Part shown: positions 1 through 8,885 of the stretch, in pieces
Layout of the letters: every line of letters begins with the position of its first letter
How positions within the stretch are numbered: position 1 is the stretch's first letter
NCBI GenBank assembly: GCA_017521285.1
Contig: JAFXDG010000099.1
Span: forward strand, 24,282 to 88,281
DNA from: Bacteroidaceae bacterium
GTDB taxonomy: Bacteria; Bacteroidota; Bacteroidia; Bacteroidales; Bacteroidaceae
Length of the DNA stretch: 64,000 nt
Direction: 5' to 3'
Made by a program: the position numbers and the translations under genes
Notes under the pieces: generated by a model
Seen by the model: the letters and a program-made list of their open reading frames with translations, nothing else
Told to the model about the DNA's origin: nothing
Databases searched by the model: none

Positions 1-679
1 TGTTTGGCATGAACACGTAAAGGGCTATCAGCATCAAGGATGTGAAAGCAAAGGGGATGGAGCGGATGAGAAACTTCACGAAGGGTGCCATCAATTCGAA
101 CTGTTCGAGGTCTTTCAGCATAGTGGTCATAAACACCGAGAGACCGCCTGACACGACAATCAGGATGGGTAGGAGCAAAAAAATGGAGAAGTAATCCGTT
201 ATTTTACGGAAAAGGCTACGTGGCTTCTTCACTTGCCATATCTGATTGAAATTTCGCTCAATGTTATCTGTCAATGTCAGCACCGTCCAAAGCAACATCA
301 CAAGGCCGACTCCGATGAAGATTCCACTTTTGGTGTGCTCAAGATATGAATCAATCCACCCCATCAGAGTTTCCACTACGAGGCTTTGCCCTTCGAATCC
401 TTGGCGGATTTGCATCTCCATGAGGTTGGCAAATCCGAAGCCTCGGGCAATGGCAAACAGGATGGCAAAGATAGGCACGATGGATAGCAGGGTGCTATAG
501 GTCAGAGCAGACGCACGATTCACAATGCGGTCGCGCACGAAACGTTGCACCGTCAGCATCAACACCTTTAATATATTATATAGCCGGTAGGTGAGGGGAT
601 TGACATCCTCTTTCGTCACGCGCCAAATCTCTTCGTCGAGGAAGTTGCGCAGGTCTTTAAAGGTCATTATCAGTTTCAT
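1..679 (-). CDS. YihY/BrkB (UPF0761) family inner-membrane protein, C-terminus outside the window
   Basis: The reading frame is open from an ATG at 679 to the window edge, giving the first 226 residues. An amphipathic start is followed by RIVNRASALTYSTLLSIVP (about residues 50-68), the hallmark of the YihY/BrkB family, and then by several hydrophobic segments (FIGVGLVMLLWTVL, IFLLLPILIVVSGG, FAFTSLMLIALYVF). Members are polytopic inner-membrane proteins; the old ribonuclease BN label is not supported for the family and the transport substrate is unknown. An AGGAG lies 3 nt before this ATG; a second in-frame ATG at 667 is possible. The gene lies just downstream of the RNase P RNA gene on the same strand. 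Confidence 0.85.
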   Translation of the reverse strand, partial: MKLIMTFKDLRNFLDEEIWRVTKEDVNPLTYRLYNILKVLMLTVQRFVRDRIVNRASALTYSTLLSIVPIFAILFAIARGFGFANLMEMQIRQGFEGQSLVVETLMGWIDSYLEHTKSGIFIGVGLVMLLWTVLTLTDNIERNFNQIWQVKKPRSLFRKITDYFSIFLLLPILIVVSGGLSVFMTTMLKDLEQFELMAPFVKFLIRSIPFAFTSLMLIALYVFMPN

Positions 680-709
680 CAACTCCTGAATTATTTTTCA
701 AAAAGAAGA

Positions 710-1072
710 AAGCAGTCGGCCTATAAGCCGGGTTCTGTACCTCCCGAGAGAGGCGCTTGTCATTTATCTACGCCACCCGTCACCGGTGTGGCTCCAGCGA
801 GCTACCCTCCGGCTTGGGCGGGCTACCCTCATAGCGCCGGTTTACATGCTCTTACAACTCCCAAGGCAGACAGCCCGTGTGTCACCACACGGCTGGTGAG
901 CTCTTACCTCACCTTCTCACCCTTACCTCCTTCCGAAGAAGGGGCGGTTATTTTCTTCTCCACTGCTCAACCCTCGCGGATTGCTTGCCGTTAACAAGTG
1001 GGATGCCCTTTGTTGCCCGGACTTTCCTCTTTCCCCAAAAAGGGCCAGCGACAAGCCGTCCAACTGCTTTCA
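710..1072 (-). ncRNA. rnpB: RNase P RNA (bacterial type A)
   Basis: Read on the minus strand, the sequence has the universal RNase P RNA signatures. Near the 5' end is GAGGAAAGTCCGGGC, in the middle are a GAGGGTTGAGCAG-like segment and paired arms around CCAGCCGTGTGGTGACACA, and the 3' end is ACAGAACCCGGCTTATAGG. The first and last conserved blocks pair to form the P4 core that cleaves the 5' leader of pre-tRNA. Length (about 363 nt) fits a type A molecule. Ends are approximate to a few bases. Short reading frames across this stretch are accidental. Confidence 0.96.
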
Positions 1073-1220
1073 GGGTGCGAAGATACAACTTTTTTTGAAG
1101 ACAGAACAATAAAACCCCTCAGTTTGTTGAATAAATGTAAAAACAAGGCCGTAGGCGTTTAATGGCTGTTAAGTAAATGCCCTCCTTTGTTAAAAGTGGA
1201 CAAAAAAATATGCCAAAGCA

Positions 1221-1251
1221 TATGACCATACGTTTTTTGTTCATACATTTG
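1221..1251 (+). promoter_or_regulatory. Bacteroidetes-type promoter of the HtrA gene
   Basis: TACATTTG at 1244-1251 matches the TAnnTTTG -7 element. TATG at 1221-1224 is a one-mismatch -33 element with a 19-base spacer. Transcription should start near 1257, giving a leader of about 50 nt. Confidence 0.6.
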
Positions 1252-1305
1252 CAATCGTAAATGTTAAATAAACGTAGAAATTAACAGTTAAAGCAATATT
1301 AAGTT

Positions 1306-2817
1306 ATGAAACAGACAACTAAAAACGTAGGTAAGTTCTTCGCGGTTGCCATGTTGAGCGCCGCCGTGGCCGGAGTGACCACTTATGCGTTGATGCCAGA
1401 TGAGAGAGTGGAAATTGCATCATTCGTCGATCAGTTCCCTCAGAGTGCACGAGTAATGCCCACCGTGTTTGGAAGTTCGTCGGCTGGAGCTATGGATTTG
1501 ACCAAGGCGGCTGAGGCTTCGGTTAATGCCGTTGTCCATATAAAATCTACTCAATTGGGTAAAGTTCAGACAGTTCAGCAACCGATGGATCTTTTTGACT
1601 TCTTCTTTGGAAACCCACAGGGGGGGCGCCAACGTCAGGTGCAGACACAACCCCGTGTGGGATTTGGCTCGGGAGTTATCATTTCTGCTGACGGATATAT
1701 TGTTACCAATAACCACGTTATCGAGGGGGCTGACGAAATCAGTGTCAAACTCAACGATAGCCGCGAGTTTGTGGGACGCATCATCGGTACCGACCCTAAT
1801 ACCGATTTAGCACTTGTTAAAATTGAATCCGAAGACGAACTCCCCACCATCCCTGTGGGAGACTCTGATGCTCTGAAGGTGGGCGAATGGGTGTTGGCCG
1901 TGGGTAATCCCTTTAACCTCAACTCTACAGTGACGGCTGGTATCGTCAGTGCCAAGGCGCGTTCGTTGGGTGTATATAATAATGGTATTGAATCCTTTAT
2001 TCAGACGGATGCTGCCATCAATCAGGGAAATAGTGGTGGTGCTTTGGTGAATGCCAATGGCGAGTTGGTGGGTATCAACTCTGTGCTCTCTTCGCCCACT
2101 GGCTCTTATGCCGGATATGGATTTGCCATCCCCACCAGCATTATGACCAAGGTGATTACCGACCTCAAGGAATATGGCACCGTACAGCGTGCGTTGTTGG
2201 GTATCAGTGGAAAGGCTCTCAACATCCATTTCGACGATGAGATGAAGAAGAAGGCCGAAGAGCTGGGCGTGAGCGAAGGTGTGTGGGTTAAAGAAGTGGT
2301 AGAAGGAAGTGCCGCCTCTGCTGCTGGTATTCAAGCAGATGATGTCATCATCGGTATTGATAACAAGAAGATCAAGACTATGGCCGAACTTCAGGAAGAG
2401 CTGGCCAAGCATCGTCCGGGTGATAAGGTGAAGGTGAAACTCATCCGCGACAAGAAGGAAAAGACCGTAACCGTAGAGTTAAAGAATGCACAAGGCAACA
2501 CCAAGGTGGTGAAGAATGTGGATATGGATCTCCTCGGTGCCGCGTTCAAGGAGTTGCCTGACGAACTGAAACGCCAACTCAACCTTGGCTATGGCTTGCA
2601 GGTGACGGGTGTGACCGATGGAAAGATGAAGGATGCCGGTATCCGTAAGGGTGTTATCCTGCTGAAAGCTAACAATCAACCCCTCCGTAAGGTGGCCGAC
2701 TTGGAAGATGTGCTGAAAGCCGCTTCGCAATCGCCCGAGCAAGTGCTCTTTATCACAGGTATCATGCCTTCAGGCAAGCGAGTGAACTTCGCCGTTGACC
2801 TCAGTCAGGAGGATTGA
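1306..2817 (+). CDS. htrA: Do/DegP-like periplasmic serine endopeptidase (HtrA family)
   Basis: A 503-residue HtrA protease that degrades or refolds damaged envelope proteins in the periplasm. An N-terminal hydrophobic segment (residues 11-30) serves as signal peptide or anchor. The trypsin-like domain carries the full catalytic triad: His137 in NNHVIEGAD, Asp167 in TDLALVKI and Ser243 in GNSGGAL. Two PDZ domains follow (roughly 295-390 and 405-500), as in DegP/DegQ. A Q-rich insertion after FFFGNP (about 100-117) corresponds to the LA loop region. It has its own promoter and stands alone, with a convergent neighbour downstream and a 3' palindrome right after the stop. Confidence 0.95.
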   Translation: MKQTTKNVGKFFAVAMLSAAVAGVTTYALMPDERVEIASFVDQFPQSARVMPTVFGSSSAGAMDLTKAAEASVNAVVHIKSTQLGKVQTVQQPMDLFDFFFGNPQGGRQRQVQTQPRVGFGSGVIISADGYIVTNNHVIEGADEISVKLNDSREFVGRIIGTDPNTDLALVKIESEDELPTIPVGDSDALKVGEWVLAVGNPFNLNSTVTAGIVSAKARSLGVYNNGIESFIQTDAAINQGNSGGALVNANGELVGINSVLSSPTGSYAGYGFAIPTSIMTKVITDLKEYGTVQRALLGISGKALNIHFDDEMKKKAEELGVSEGVWVKEVVEGSAASAAGIQADDVIIGIDNKKIKTMAELQEELAKHRPGDKVKVKLIRDKKEKTVTVELKNAQGNTKVVKNVDMDLLGAAFKELPDELKRQLNLGYGLQVTGVTDGKMKDAGIRKGVILLKANNQPLRKVADLEDVLKAASQSPEQVLFITGIMPSGKRVNFAVDLSQED

Positions 2818-2825
2818 TTCTAAAT

Positions 2826-2911
2826 TTTAGGCGCGGATTACGCAGATTACACGGATAAATTATAACCTTGAAATATAAATCCGTATCATCCGCGTAATCC
2901 GCGCCTAATTT
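2826..2911. repeat. Family-1 palindrome (9-base-period arms), copy 1
   Basis: An imperfect inverted repeat starts 8 nt after the htrA stop, between two convergent genes. Each arm is built from three related 9-mers (GCGGATTAC, GCAGATTAC, ACGGATAAA) and the arms match each other in flavour (GCGCGGATTACG against CGTAATCCGCGC). It could act as a two-way terminator. Related copies are listed separately. Confidence 0.85.
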
Positions 2912-2984
2912 TATTTTTGCCCCTTTTTATTAAGGTATCAGTGCCTCATTCTTCACTCTTCATTTGCAAGGGATTGGTAAGGGG

Positions 2985-3653
2985 CTAATACACTCTTTGA
3001 CCGAAGATTCGGCTACCGACGCGCACAAGGGTGCTGCCCTCTTCAATGGCGATAGGATAATCGTCGCTCATACCCATTGAGAGCTCGCGGAATTCTGGCC
3101 TGTCTGAAAAATATTTCTCCCTGACCTGAGAGAAAAATTTTCCTAACGTGGCAAATTCTTGACGCACTTGAACCATATTGTCCGTGTTGCTGGCCATACC
3201 CATGAGGCCTCGGATGCTGACGTATGGAAGGGTGCGCCATTCGCCTTCTTCCAACAGTTGTTGGCATTCGTCGAGTGAGAATCCGAACTTGGTTTCCTCT
3301 TGTGCCACATGGAGTTGCAAAAGACAAGGGATGGTGCGGCCTACGCGCTGGCCCTGACGATTTATTTCGAGGAGCAGCTTGTAACTGTCCACCCCGTGGA
3401 TAAGGGATACGTAGGGAGCAATGTACTTCACCTTGTTGGTTTGCAGGTGACCGATGAAGTGCCACTCTATGTCGGCGGGCAGTTGTTCGTGCTTGGCCGT
3501 CATTTCCTGCACTTTGCTTTCGCCAAAGATGCGTTGTCCACCGTCGTAGGCTTCTTGCAGAGCCTCTACGGGATGGAATTTCGACACGGCCACCAAGCGT
3601 ACACCTGCTGGGAGGGTGGCAAGTACTTCGCGTATGTTTTCTTGAATGCTCAT
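2985..3653 (-). CDS. YggS/PLPBP family pyridoxal-phosphate homeostasis protein
   Basis: A 222-residue member of the YggS/PROSC family, a single-domain alanine-racemase-like barrel that binds pyridoxal 5'-phosphate and buffers free PLP without known enzymatic activity. The PLP lysine is Lys25 in VAVSKFHP. The family blocks FGESKVQEM (about 43-51), EWHFIGHLQTNK and the phosphate-binding C-terminal STLVRVGSRIFG are all present. Length is normal. The ATG at 3653 is preceded by AT-rich repeats. It reads in the same direction as the DUF4494 gene upstream but is separated from it by a 153-base repeat region. Confidence 0.93.
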   Translation of the reverse strand: MSIQENIREVLATLPAGVRLVAVSKFHPVEALQEAYDGGQRIFGESKVQEMTAKHEQLPADIEWHFIGHLQTNKVKYIAPYVSLIHGVDSYKLLLEINRQGQRVGRTIPCLLQLHVAQEETKFGFSLDECQQLLEEGEWRTLPYVSIRGLMGMASNTDNMVQVRQEFATLGKFFSQVREKYFSDRPEFRELSMGMSDDYPIAIEEGSTLVRVGSRIFGQRVY

Positions 3654-3659
3654 AGATTC

Positions 3660-3805
3660 ATTTACAATTTACCAATTACAAGGTACAATTTACAACGGAT
3701 GCCATTTACAATTTACCAATTCATAAAGTGCCATTTACAACGGATGTCATTTCTTATAGCATCGCATGGCAAAATTGTACCTTGTAAATTGTACCTTGTA
3801 CATGC
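3660..3805. repeat. AT-rich micro-repeat region (ACAATTTACC family)
   Basis: Several direct and inverted copies of TTTACAATTTACCAAT and TACAAGGTACAATTTAC alternate with the phrase CAACGGATG. No gene is visible. The same words recur at 21971-22010 inside the large repeat hub. Confidence 0.75.
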
Positions 3806-3806
3806 A

Positions 3807-4271
3807 TTAAGCTTCCGGAAACTCAGGCTTCACGTCCGGCTCGACTTCGTAGCGATAGACATCCATGATGGGGGTTTCGGCCATGGATGCGATTTCGTAG
3901 TCGGCCATTGAACCTTTCATGCCTTCGTCCAGCTTCTTTACCGCATCGCGCAGGTCAGATGCTTGGATGAGTACGTTGGAGGCAACTTTCTTTTCGTTAC
4001 CGCTCTTTTCGTCGAGGGTGATGAAGAGAAGTTTCGATTTGAACCAACGGTCAGCAGCCTCTTCGTCGCTGAAGAACAGCTCACTATAGTTGGCACGCTT
4101 GATGTCGCTCACGGTGAACTCACCACTGATGAAGGGTTTCATTTCTTCGATGATGCGTGCTTCTGCTTCGGTGAAGCTGAGGGCATCAACCAGATAAGGT
4201 TCGGTCACTTTCTTTACCATGCCGTTTTCCAATGTCTTTTCGTAACGGATTTTGCATTCAAACCATGTCAT
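3807..4271 (-). CDS. DUF4494 family protein
   Basis: A 154-residue soluble protein recognised as DUF4494 by its opening MTWFECKIRYEKT and by EPYLVDALSFTEAE (about 23-38), which are typical of this Bacteroidetes-restricted family. No signal peptide or membrane segment is visible. Function is unknown. The middle is rich in acidic and lysine residues. It follows the pseudokinase-like gene on the same strand after about 43 bases, so the two could be co-transcribed, but nothing in the sequence links their roles. Confidence 0.88.
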   Translation of the reverse strand: MTWFECKIRYEKTLENGMVKKVTEPYLVDALSFTEAEARIIEEMKPFISGEFTVSDIKRANYSELFFSDEEAADRWFKSKLLFITLDEKSGNEKKVASNVLIQASDLRDAVKKLDEGMKGSMADYEIASMAETPIMDVYRYEVEPDVKPEFPEA

Positions 4272-4314
4272 ATTCTTTTTTCCTTTCTAAGTTTTTTATT
4301 TGTTATGTTGTTGA

Positions 4315-5532
4315 TTATTCTTTTCTCAGTTCGTTCATTCGTTGGCGGGTGAGTTCCTCTATCACTTCAGCGGCCACTTTGGACGATGAAATCTGATCCA
4401 GTTCGTATTGTTTGGCCAACTCTTCTTGGGCCTCCTGCAACTGTTGCATCCCTCGGGTGCTGACAGAGGTGAATATGCCCGTTTCGCTATCCATGTGTTT
4501 TTGAGAGTAGATTTCGTTGATGACGGGGATAGCCTTTTTGCGGAATTCTTTTTTGAAGATGTCGTTCAACTTGCGGTCGTATTCTTCCAACATTTTATTC
4601 TTTTCGCGCTCCAAGGCAGCTTCGCGTACGGCCATGGCAGAATCGTTGAGGTAGTATTCCTCTCCGCTGATGGAGTCATAGACGTAGGTGTTGTTGGCCG
4701 TAGGTTCGATGAAGTGGATGTCTTCTTCACCCGTCGAGGTGGTCAGCCAAAAGAGCATCCCCACGGCCAGCAGGACGGCAATTGTCCAGGCAAATCCCTT
4801 GTAGATGAGTTGCATCATCCGGCCGTTGCTGATTTGTCGGCGGAAGTCGGCTATGCTGGTCGGACGGTGGATAGGGTCTTCGTCCGTAGCCAGTTGTACG
4901 GCTTTGCGATAAGGGTAGGGCAGAGTACCCATGTCGTAGAGATAGCTGATGAATTTTCCCAAGGCATAGATGTCACACGCTATCAGGTCTTCCGGAGGGT
5001 TTTCACTGAAAAGTTCGGGTGCAATGAATCCATTGGGAGACAATCCCAACTGTGTGGTCAGATGGGCATAGGTGAAGAAGGAGTTGGTCAGTTTTACGCG
5101 CTTTTCGCTCTTGGTCAGCAGGATGTTGCGCGGATGTAGGTCGAGTTGGCAGATGCCTTTCCCATGCAGATAATCCAAGGCTTCCATCACTTCGCTGACT
5201 ATTCGTTCGAGTTCCTTGCCTTCGGTGACAAAGGAGGGATTCTCGTGGAGATAATCTTCCAATGTGACGCAGAGGAGTGGCTCCAAAGGTACTTCGGTAT
5301 CCGATGGGGCAGAGGAGGGGAGTTGTCCGATACGGAGTATGTTGGGGTGCTTCAACTCACGTCCGAGTGTGGCAGCTTCCTGAAATGATTCAACGCACTC
5401 TTCATCCGAGATGTACGCAGGTTTCAGGCGGAGCGTCAACGTGCGTGTCCCGTCCGTCACCTGTTTGATGGTTTCGGTCAGGTACGAATTGGTCAATACC
5501 TTGTTTTTGTCATTGCACTTGTCTGTCTTCAT
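4315..5532 (-). CDS. Membrane-anchored protein-kinase-fold protein, probable pseudokinase
   Basis: 405 residues when started at the ATG at 5532 (MKTDKC); the frame extends upstream to 5625 but without family-like sequence. Residues about 15-235 have a eukaryote-like kinase fold: LDYLHGKGI before the catalytic loop, LDLHPRNILL at 130-139, an APELF motif at 171-175 and DIYALG at 187-192. The catalytic-loop Asp and Asn remain, but HRD reads QLD, the DFG Asp is replaced (NSFF, 150-153), and no Val-Ala-Ile-Lys lysine is obvious. One transmembrane helix (about 244-263) separates the kinase fold from a 140-residue basic and acidic helical tail outside the membrane. It is most likely a nucleotide-sensing or scaffolding pseudokinase; weak kinase activity cannot be excluded. 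Confidence 0.8.
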   Translation of the reverse strand: MKTDKCNDKNKVLTNSYLTETIKQVTDGTRTLTLRLKPAYISDEECVESFQEAATLGRELKHPNILRIGQLPSSAPSDTEVPLEPLLCVTLEDYLHENPSFVTEGKELERIVSEVMEALDYLHGKGICQLDLHPRNILLTKSEKRVKLTNSFFTYAHLTTQLGLSPNGFIAPELFSENPPEDLIACDIYALGKFISYLYDMGTLPYPYRKAVQLATDEDPIHRPTSIADFRRQISNGRMMQLIYKGFAWTIAVLLAVGMLFWLTTSTGEEDIHFIEPTANNTYVYDSISGEEYYLNDSAMAVREAALEREKNKMLEEYDRKLNDIFKKEFRKKAIPVINEIYSQKHMDSETGIFTSVSTRGMQQLQEAQEELAKQYELDQISSSKVAAEVIEELTRQRMNELRKE

Positions 5533-5681
5533 ACTTTTATGTCCTTGGATAGACTTTTTCAAATAAGCGACAAAAGTAACCATTTTATTCGGTTGGTGCA
5601 CAAAAAAGGAGCAAAGAATTGCCATTCGGGGTGTAAAAATGGAAAATAAACGGGCAGAAGGGTAATTTTGCTGACATTATT

Positions 5682-5713
5682 TTTGCGGGGGTAAAACATT
5701 CGCGCTATCTTTG
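5682..5713 (+). promoter_or_regulatory. Promoter of the aminotransferase gene
   Basis: TTTG at 5682-5685, a 20-base spacer and TATCTTTG at 5706-5713 match the Bacteroidetes primary-sigma promoter exactly. The predicted leader is about 45 nt. Confidence 0.8.
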
Positions 5714-5762
5714 CACTTCGTTTAATTGCAATTAAGTAAAAGTATAAAGAACAAGAGCAACT

Positions 5763-6962
5763 ATGCCCACTATATCGGTTCGCGGACAAGAGATGCCCGC
5801 ATCACCTATCAGAAAATTGGCTCCCCTTGCTGATGCTGCCAAAGCACGCGGCACTCATGTCTATCACCTCAATATCGGTCAGCCCGACCTGCCCACACCG
5901 CAAGTGGCCTTGGAGGCCATCCGCAATGTGGACCGCAAGGTGTTGGAGTACAGCCCCAGCCAGGGATACCGTAGCTATCGCGAGAAGCTGACGGGATATT
6001 ACAAAAAGTTTGATATCAACCTGACGGCCGATGACATCATCATCACCACGGGAGGCTCTGAAGCAGTGCTTTTCGCCTTCCTTTCGTGCCTCAATCCTGG
6101 TGACGAAATCATTGTGCCCGAACCTGCATACGCCAACTACATGGCTTTTGCCATCTCGGCCGGTGCCGTCATCCGTACCATCACGACGACCATTGATGAA
6201 GGTTTCTCGCTCCCCAAGGTGGAGAAGTTCGAGGAACTCATCAACGAGCGCACCAAAGCCATCCTCATCTGTAATCCCAACAACCCTACGGGTTATCTCT
6301 ATACCCGTCGCGAGATGAATCAGATTCGCGACTTGGTGAAGAAGTACGACCTTTACCTCTTTTCCGACGAAGTGTATCGCGAGTTCATCTACACAGGTTC
6401 GCCCTACATCTCGGCTTGCCACTTGGAAGGCATCGAAAACAATGTGGTGCTCATCGACTCTGTGTCGAAGCGCTATAGCGAGTGCGGCATCCGCATCGGT
6501 GCCCTGATTACCAAGAACGAAGAGGTGCGCAAGGCCGTGATGAAGTTCTGCCAGGCCCGTCTCAGTCCTCCGCTCATCGGACAGATTGCCGCCGAGGCTG
6601 CGCTGGATGCATCGGATGAATATCTGCGCGAGACGTACGACGAATATGTAGAGCGCCGTAAATGTCTGATTGACGGACTCAACCGCATCCCTGGTGTCTA
6701 TTCGCCCATTCCTATGGGAGCTTTCTACACCGTGGCCAAATTGCCCGTGGACGATTCAGAGAAATTCTGTGCCTGGTGCTTGGCCGAGTTTGAATACGAA
6801 GGTGAAACCGTGATGATGGCTCCCGCCAGCGGATTCTACACCACACCCGGTGCCGGACGCGACGAAGTGCGTATTGCCTATGTGTTGAAGAAAGACGATC
6901 TCGTGCGTGCCCTCTTCGTGCTCCGCAAAGCATTGGAGGCCTATCCCGGTCGCACAATTTAG
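5763..6962 (+). CDS. PLP-dependent class I/II aminotransferase (aspartate aminotransferase-like)
   Basis: A 399-residue fold-type I aminotransferase. The cofactor site shows the TTGGSEA block (95-101), NPNNPTG (171-177), SDEVY with the PLP-ring Asp (201-205) and the Schiff-base lysine Lys236 in SVSKRYS. A conserved Arg-rich C-terminus (VRIAYVLK) binds the substrate carboxylate. Members transfer amino groups between aspartate or aromatic amino acids and 2-oxoglutarate; the exact substrate cannot be read from sequence. It has a strong promoter of its own and is followed by a hairpin repeat. Confidence 0.92.
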   Translation: MPTISVRGQEMPASPIRKLAPLADAAKARGTHVYHLNIGQPDLPTPQVALEAIRNVDRKVLEYSPSQGYRSYREKLTGYYKKFDINLTADDIIITTGGSEAVLFAFLSCLNPGDEIIVPEPAYANYMAFAISAGAVIRTITTTIDEGFSLPKVEKFEELINERTKAILICNPNNPTGYLYTRREMNQIRDLVKKYDLYLFSDEVYREFIYTGSPYISACHLEGIENNVVLIDSVSKRYSECGIRIGALITKNEEVRKAVMKFCQARLSPPLIGQIAAEAALDASDEYLRETYDEYVERRKCLIDGLNRIPGVYSPIPMGAFYTVAKLPVDDSEKFCAWCLAEFEYEGETVMMAPASGFYTTPGAGRDEVRIAYVLKKDDLVRALFVLRKALEAYPGRTI

Positions 6963-6969
6963 TAAAAAA

Positions 6970-7053
6970 ACGAAGAGTGAATAAACGAAGAATGAAGAAC
7001 GAAGAATCATAATGTACAGACTATTGGATTCTTCACTCTTCACTCTTCACTTT
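6970..7053. repeat. GAAGAGTGAA micro-repeat hairpin
   Basis: Repeats of GAAGAATGAAGAACGAAGAA on the left face TTCTTCACTCTTCACTCTTC on the right, forming a long imperfect hairpin just after the aminotransferase stop. The same TTCACTC words reappear, usually unpaired, near 2948, 42390, 43060 and 53263. Confidence 0.75.
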
Positions 7054-7068
7054 TAATTCCTATTATCC

Positions 7069-8322
7069 TTGTCTCTCTCATTATTCATCGCCCGCCGCAT
7101 TTATGGGAGCAGTGCTCCCCAAGACGCACGAGTGTCACGTCCGGCCGTCACTATCGCCATGATAGGGATAGCCGTAGGTCTGGTCGTGATGATGCTCTCT
7201 GTAGCCATAGCTTTAGGCTTCAAGCAAGAAGTCAGAGACAAGGTCATTGGCTTCGGCTCCCACATCCAAGTGGCCAATTTCACTCGGACAGATGTGTACG
7301 AGACACGTCCCGTCGTAGGAAGCGACAGTATCCGTCAAGTTATCCGCCAAGCCTCTCCGGGTGTGGAGCACATACAGCGCTTTGCCATCAAGCCCGGCAT
7401 GTTGAAGACCGATGACAATTTCCAAGGCATCATTCTGAAAGGCATCGCGCAAGAGTACGACACCACTTTCTTGGCCAACCACCTGGTAGAGGGGCGTATC
7501 CCTCACTTTACTGATTCGGTGGCTTCGGGCGAAGTGTTGGTATCGCGTCAGGTGGCCGACAAGATGGGATTGCACGTAGGCGACAAAATCAATACCTATT
7601 ATATAGAAAAGAACGTGCGTGCCCGCCGGTTCACCATCAGTGGCATTTTTCAGACGCACTTTACCGAGTACGACGACCGCTTCTTCATCACTGACCTCTA
7701 TACCGCCTCGCGCCTGAACAATTGGAAAGACCGCGATTTGGTGAGCGGCATGGAGTTGAGAATCTCTCCCGATGCGTCGTTGGAGCAGTGTGCCGACGAG
7801 GTGTCTTCCGTCATCAACCGTCAGACCGACCGTTATGGAAATGCTTATCTTGCCCAGAGCATCGAGCAACTCTATCCCTCCATCTTTGCTTGGCTGGAGG
7901 TGCTCGATACGAATGTCGTTGTGATTCTTGTCCTTATGTTGGGGGTTGCCGGCTTCACCATGATTTCGGGATTGCTCATCCTCATTCTTGAACGCACTAA
8001 CATGATAGGTATTCTCAAGGCATTGGGAGCACCCGACCTTACCATCCGTCGGATATTCCTCTATTTTTCGGCCTTCTTGATTCTGAAAGGAATGTTTTGG
8101 GGCAATCTGATAGGCATTTCGCTCTGTCTGGCTCAGAAGTATGGAGGCATTGTCCATCTCGACCCCAAGACCTATTACGTCGAGGTCGTGCCCGTACTTA
8201 TCGATGTCCCCCTCTTACTCCTGCTGAATCTCTTCACATTGCTCGTCTCGGTGTTGATGCTTGTCGGCCCTTCGTTGCTCATTTCACGCATCAAGCCGGT
8301 GAAAGCCATACGGTTTGAGTAA
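7069..8322 (+). CDS. LolC/LolE-like ABC permease (FtsX/MacB family)
   Basis: A 417-residue inner-membrane permease of the lipoprotein-releasing type. The N-terminus LSLFIARRIY followed by a helix (about 25-50), a large periplasmic domain with an FKQEVRDKVIGFGSHIQV opening, and three C-terminal helices (about 285-310, 325-350 and 380-405) give the classic 4-helix LolC/E layout with the FtsX domain at the end (MIGILKALGA). Family role: extraction of lipoproteins for transfer to the outer membrane. The start at 7069 is a TTG; no ATG precedes the conserved N-terminus. The cognate ATPase is not adjacent. This is the last core gene before the accessory island. Confidence 0.85.
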   Translation: MSLSLFIARRIYGSSAPQDARVSRPAVTIAMIGIAVGLVVMMLSVAIALGFKQEVRDKVIGFGSHIQVANFTRTDVYETRPVVGSDSIRQVIRQASPGVEHIQRFAIKPGMLKTDDNFQGIILKGIAQEYDTTFLANHLVEGRIPHFTDSVASGEVLVSRQVADKMGLHVGDKINTYYIEKNVRARRFTISGIFQTHFTEYDDRFFITDLYTASRLNNWKDRDLVSGMELRISPDASLEQCADEVSSVINRQTDRYGNAYLAQSIEQLYPSIFAWLEVLDTNVVVILVLMLGVAGFTMISGLLILILERTNMIGILKALGAPDLTIRRIFLYFSAFLILKGMFWGNLIGISLCLAQKYGGIVHLDPKTYYVEVVPVLIDVPLLLLLNLFTLLVSVLMLVGPSLLISRIKPVKAIRFE

Positions 8323-8342
8323 GGCAACAAAATACTTGTCCA

Positions 8343-8381
8343 ACTCCAGTATTCCATACTATACAGCTTTCGGCTTTGCAC
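8343..8381. repeat. 39-base direct repeat, left copy
   Basis: This sequence beginning ACTCCAGTATTCC recurs at 9129-9167 with a single mismatch. The two copies bracket the small two-gene module at 8403-9003. The phrase TATAGTGTTCGG follows both copies, 32 bases further out at the right one. Confidence 0.85.
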
Positions 8382-8402
8382 GATTATAGTGTTCGGTTGA
8401 AA

Positions 8403-8885
8403 TTAGTCAATAGGATAAAAATCATTCTTTACCAAGTCATAGAAAGCTGCAACCAATTCATGAAGTTGTGAATTATCTTTCCGAATATATATAGAAACGT
8501 AAAGAATATAATCATCATCGGATGTTGAAGCATCAAACTTCATGATTGAACCATCATTGTGATGAACAAACCAACGGGAAAATAATCGTTCCCTTTTCTC
8601 TTCTTTTCCATCCATGTTATCACACACCATAATCATGGCATGTTCCTGTATAGCAAAAAAACGTCTAAGAATTTCCACAACAGTTTGTGCAATCCGATTA
8701 TCTATAGGATGAACACTATTACTTTCAGGCTCGATATTGAATGTATAAACATGTTCAAATAGAGGATGATAGTTAGAGAAATCAATAAAATAAGCATGAT
8801 ATATGATACCATGCTTCGTTATAAAGGAATAATTCCATTCGTTCTCCTTTATTATTTCATATGGGAGTAGCGAATTTGATTCCAC
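8403..8885 (-). CDS. Hypothetical protein resembling the DUF6169 family
   Basis: A 160-residue acidic cytosolic protein without signal peptide or membrane helix. The pattern WNYSFITKHGIIYHAYFI, then FNIEP, HPIDNRIAQTV, ICDN-like MVCDNMDGKE and RLFSRWF resembles DUF6169, an uncharacterised Bacteroidetes family; this is from memory of the family pattern. The start is a GTG at 8885, inside the last codons of the 48-residue gene upstream (29-base overlap), so translation is probably coupled. The pair has the size and overlap of a toxin-antitoxin-like module but no catalytic motif shows this. Confidence 0.6.
   Translation of the reverse strand: MESNSLLPYEIIKENEWNYSFITKHGIIYHAYFIDFSNYHPLFEHVYTFNIEPESNSVHPIDNRIAQTVVEILRRFFAIQEHAMIMVCDNMDGKEEKRERLFSRWFVHHNDGSIMKFDASTSDDDYILYVSIYIRKDNSQLHELVAAFYDLVKNDFYPID

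Noticed and set aside
788-1098. Short protein-coding frames in 788-1098
   Set aside because: They lie inside RNase P RNA.
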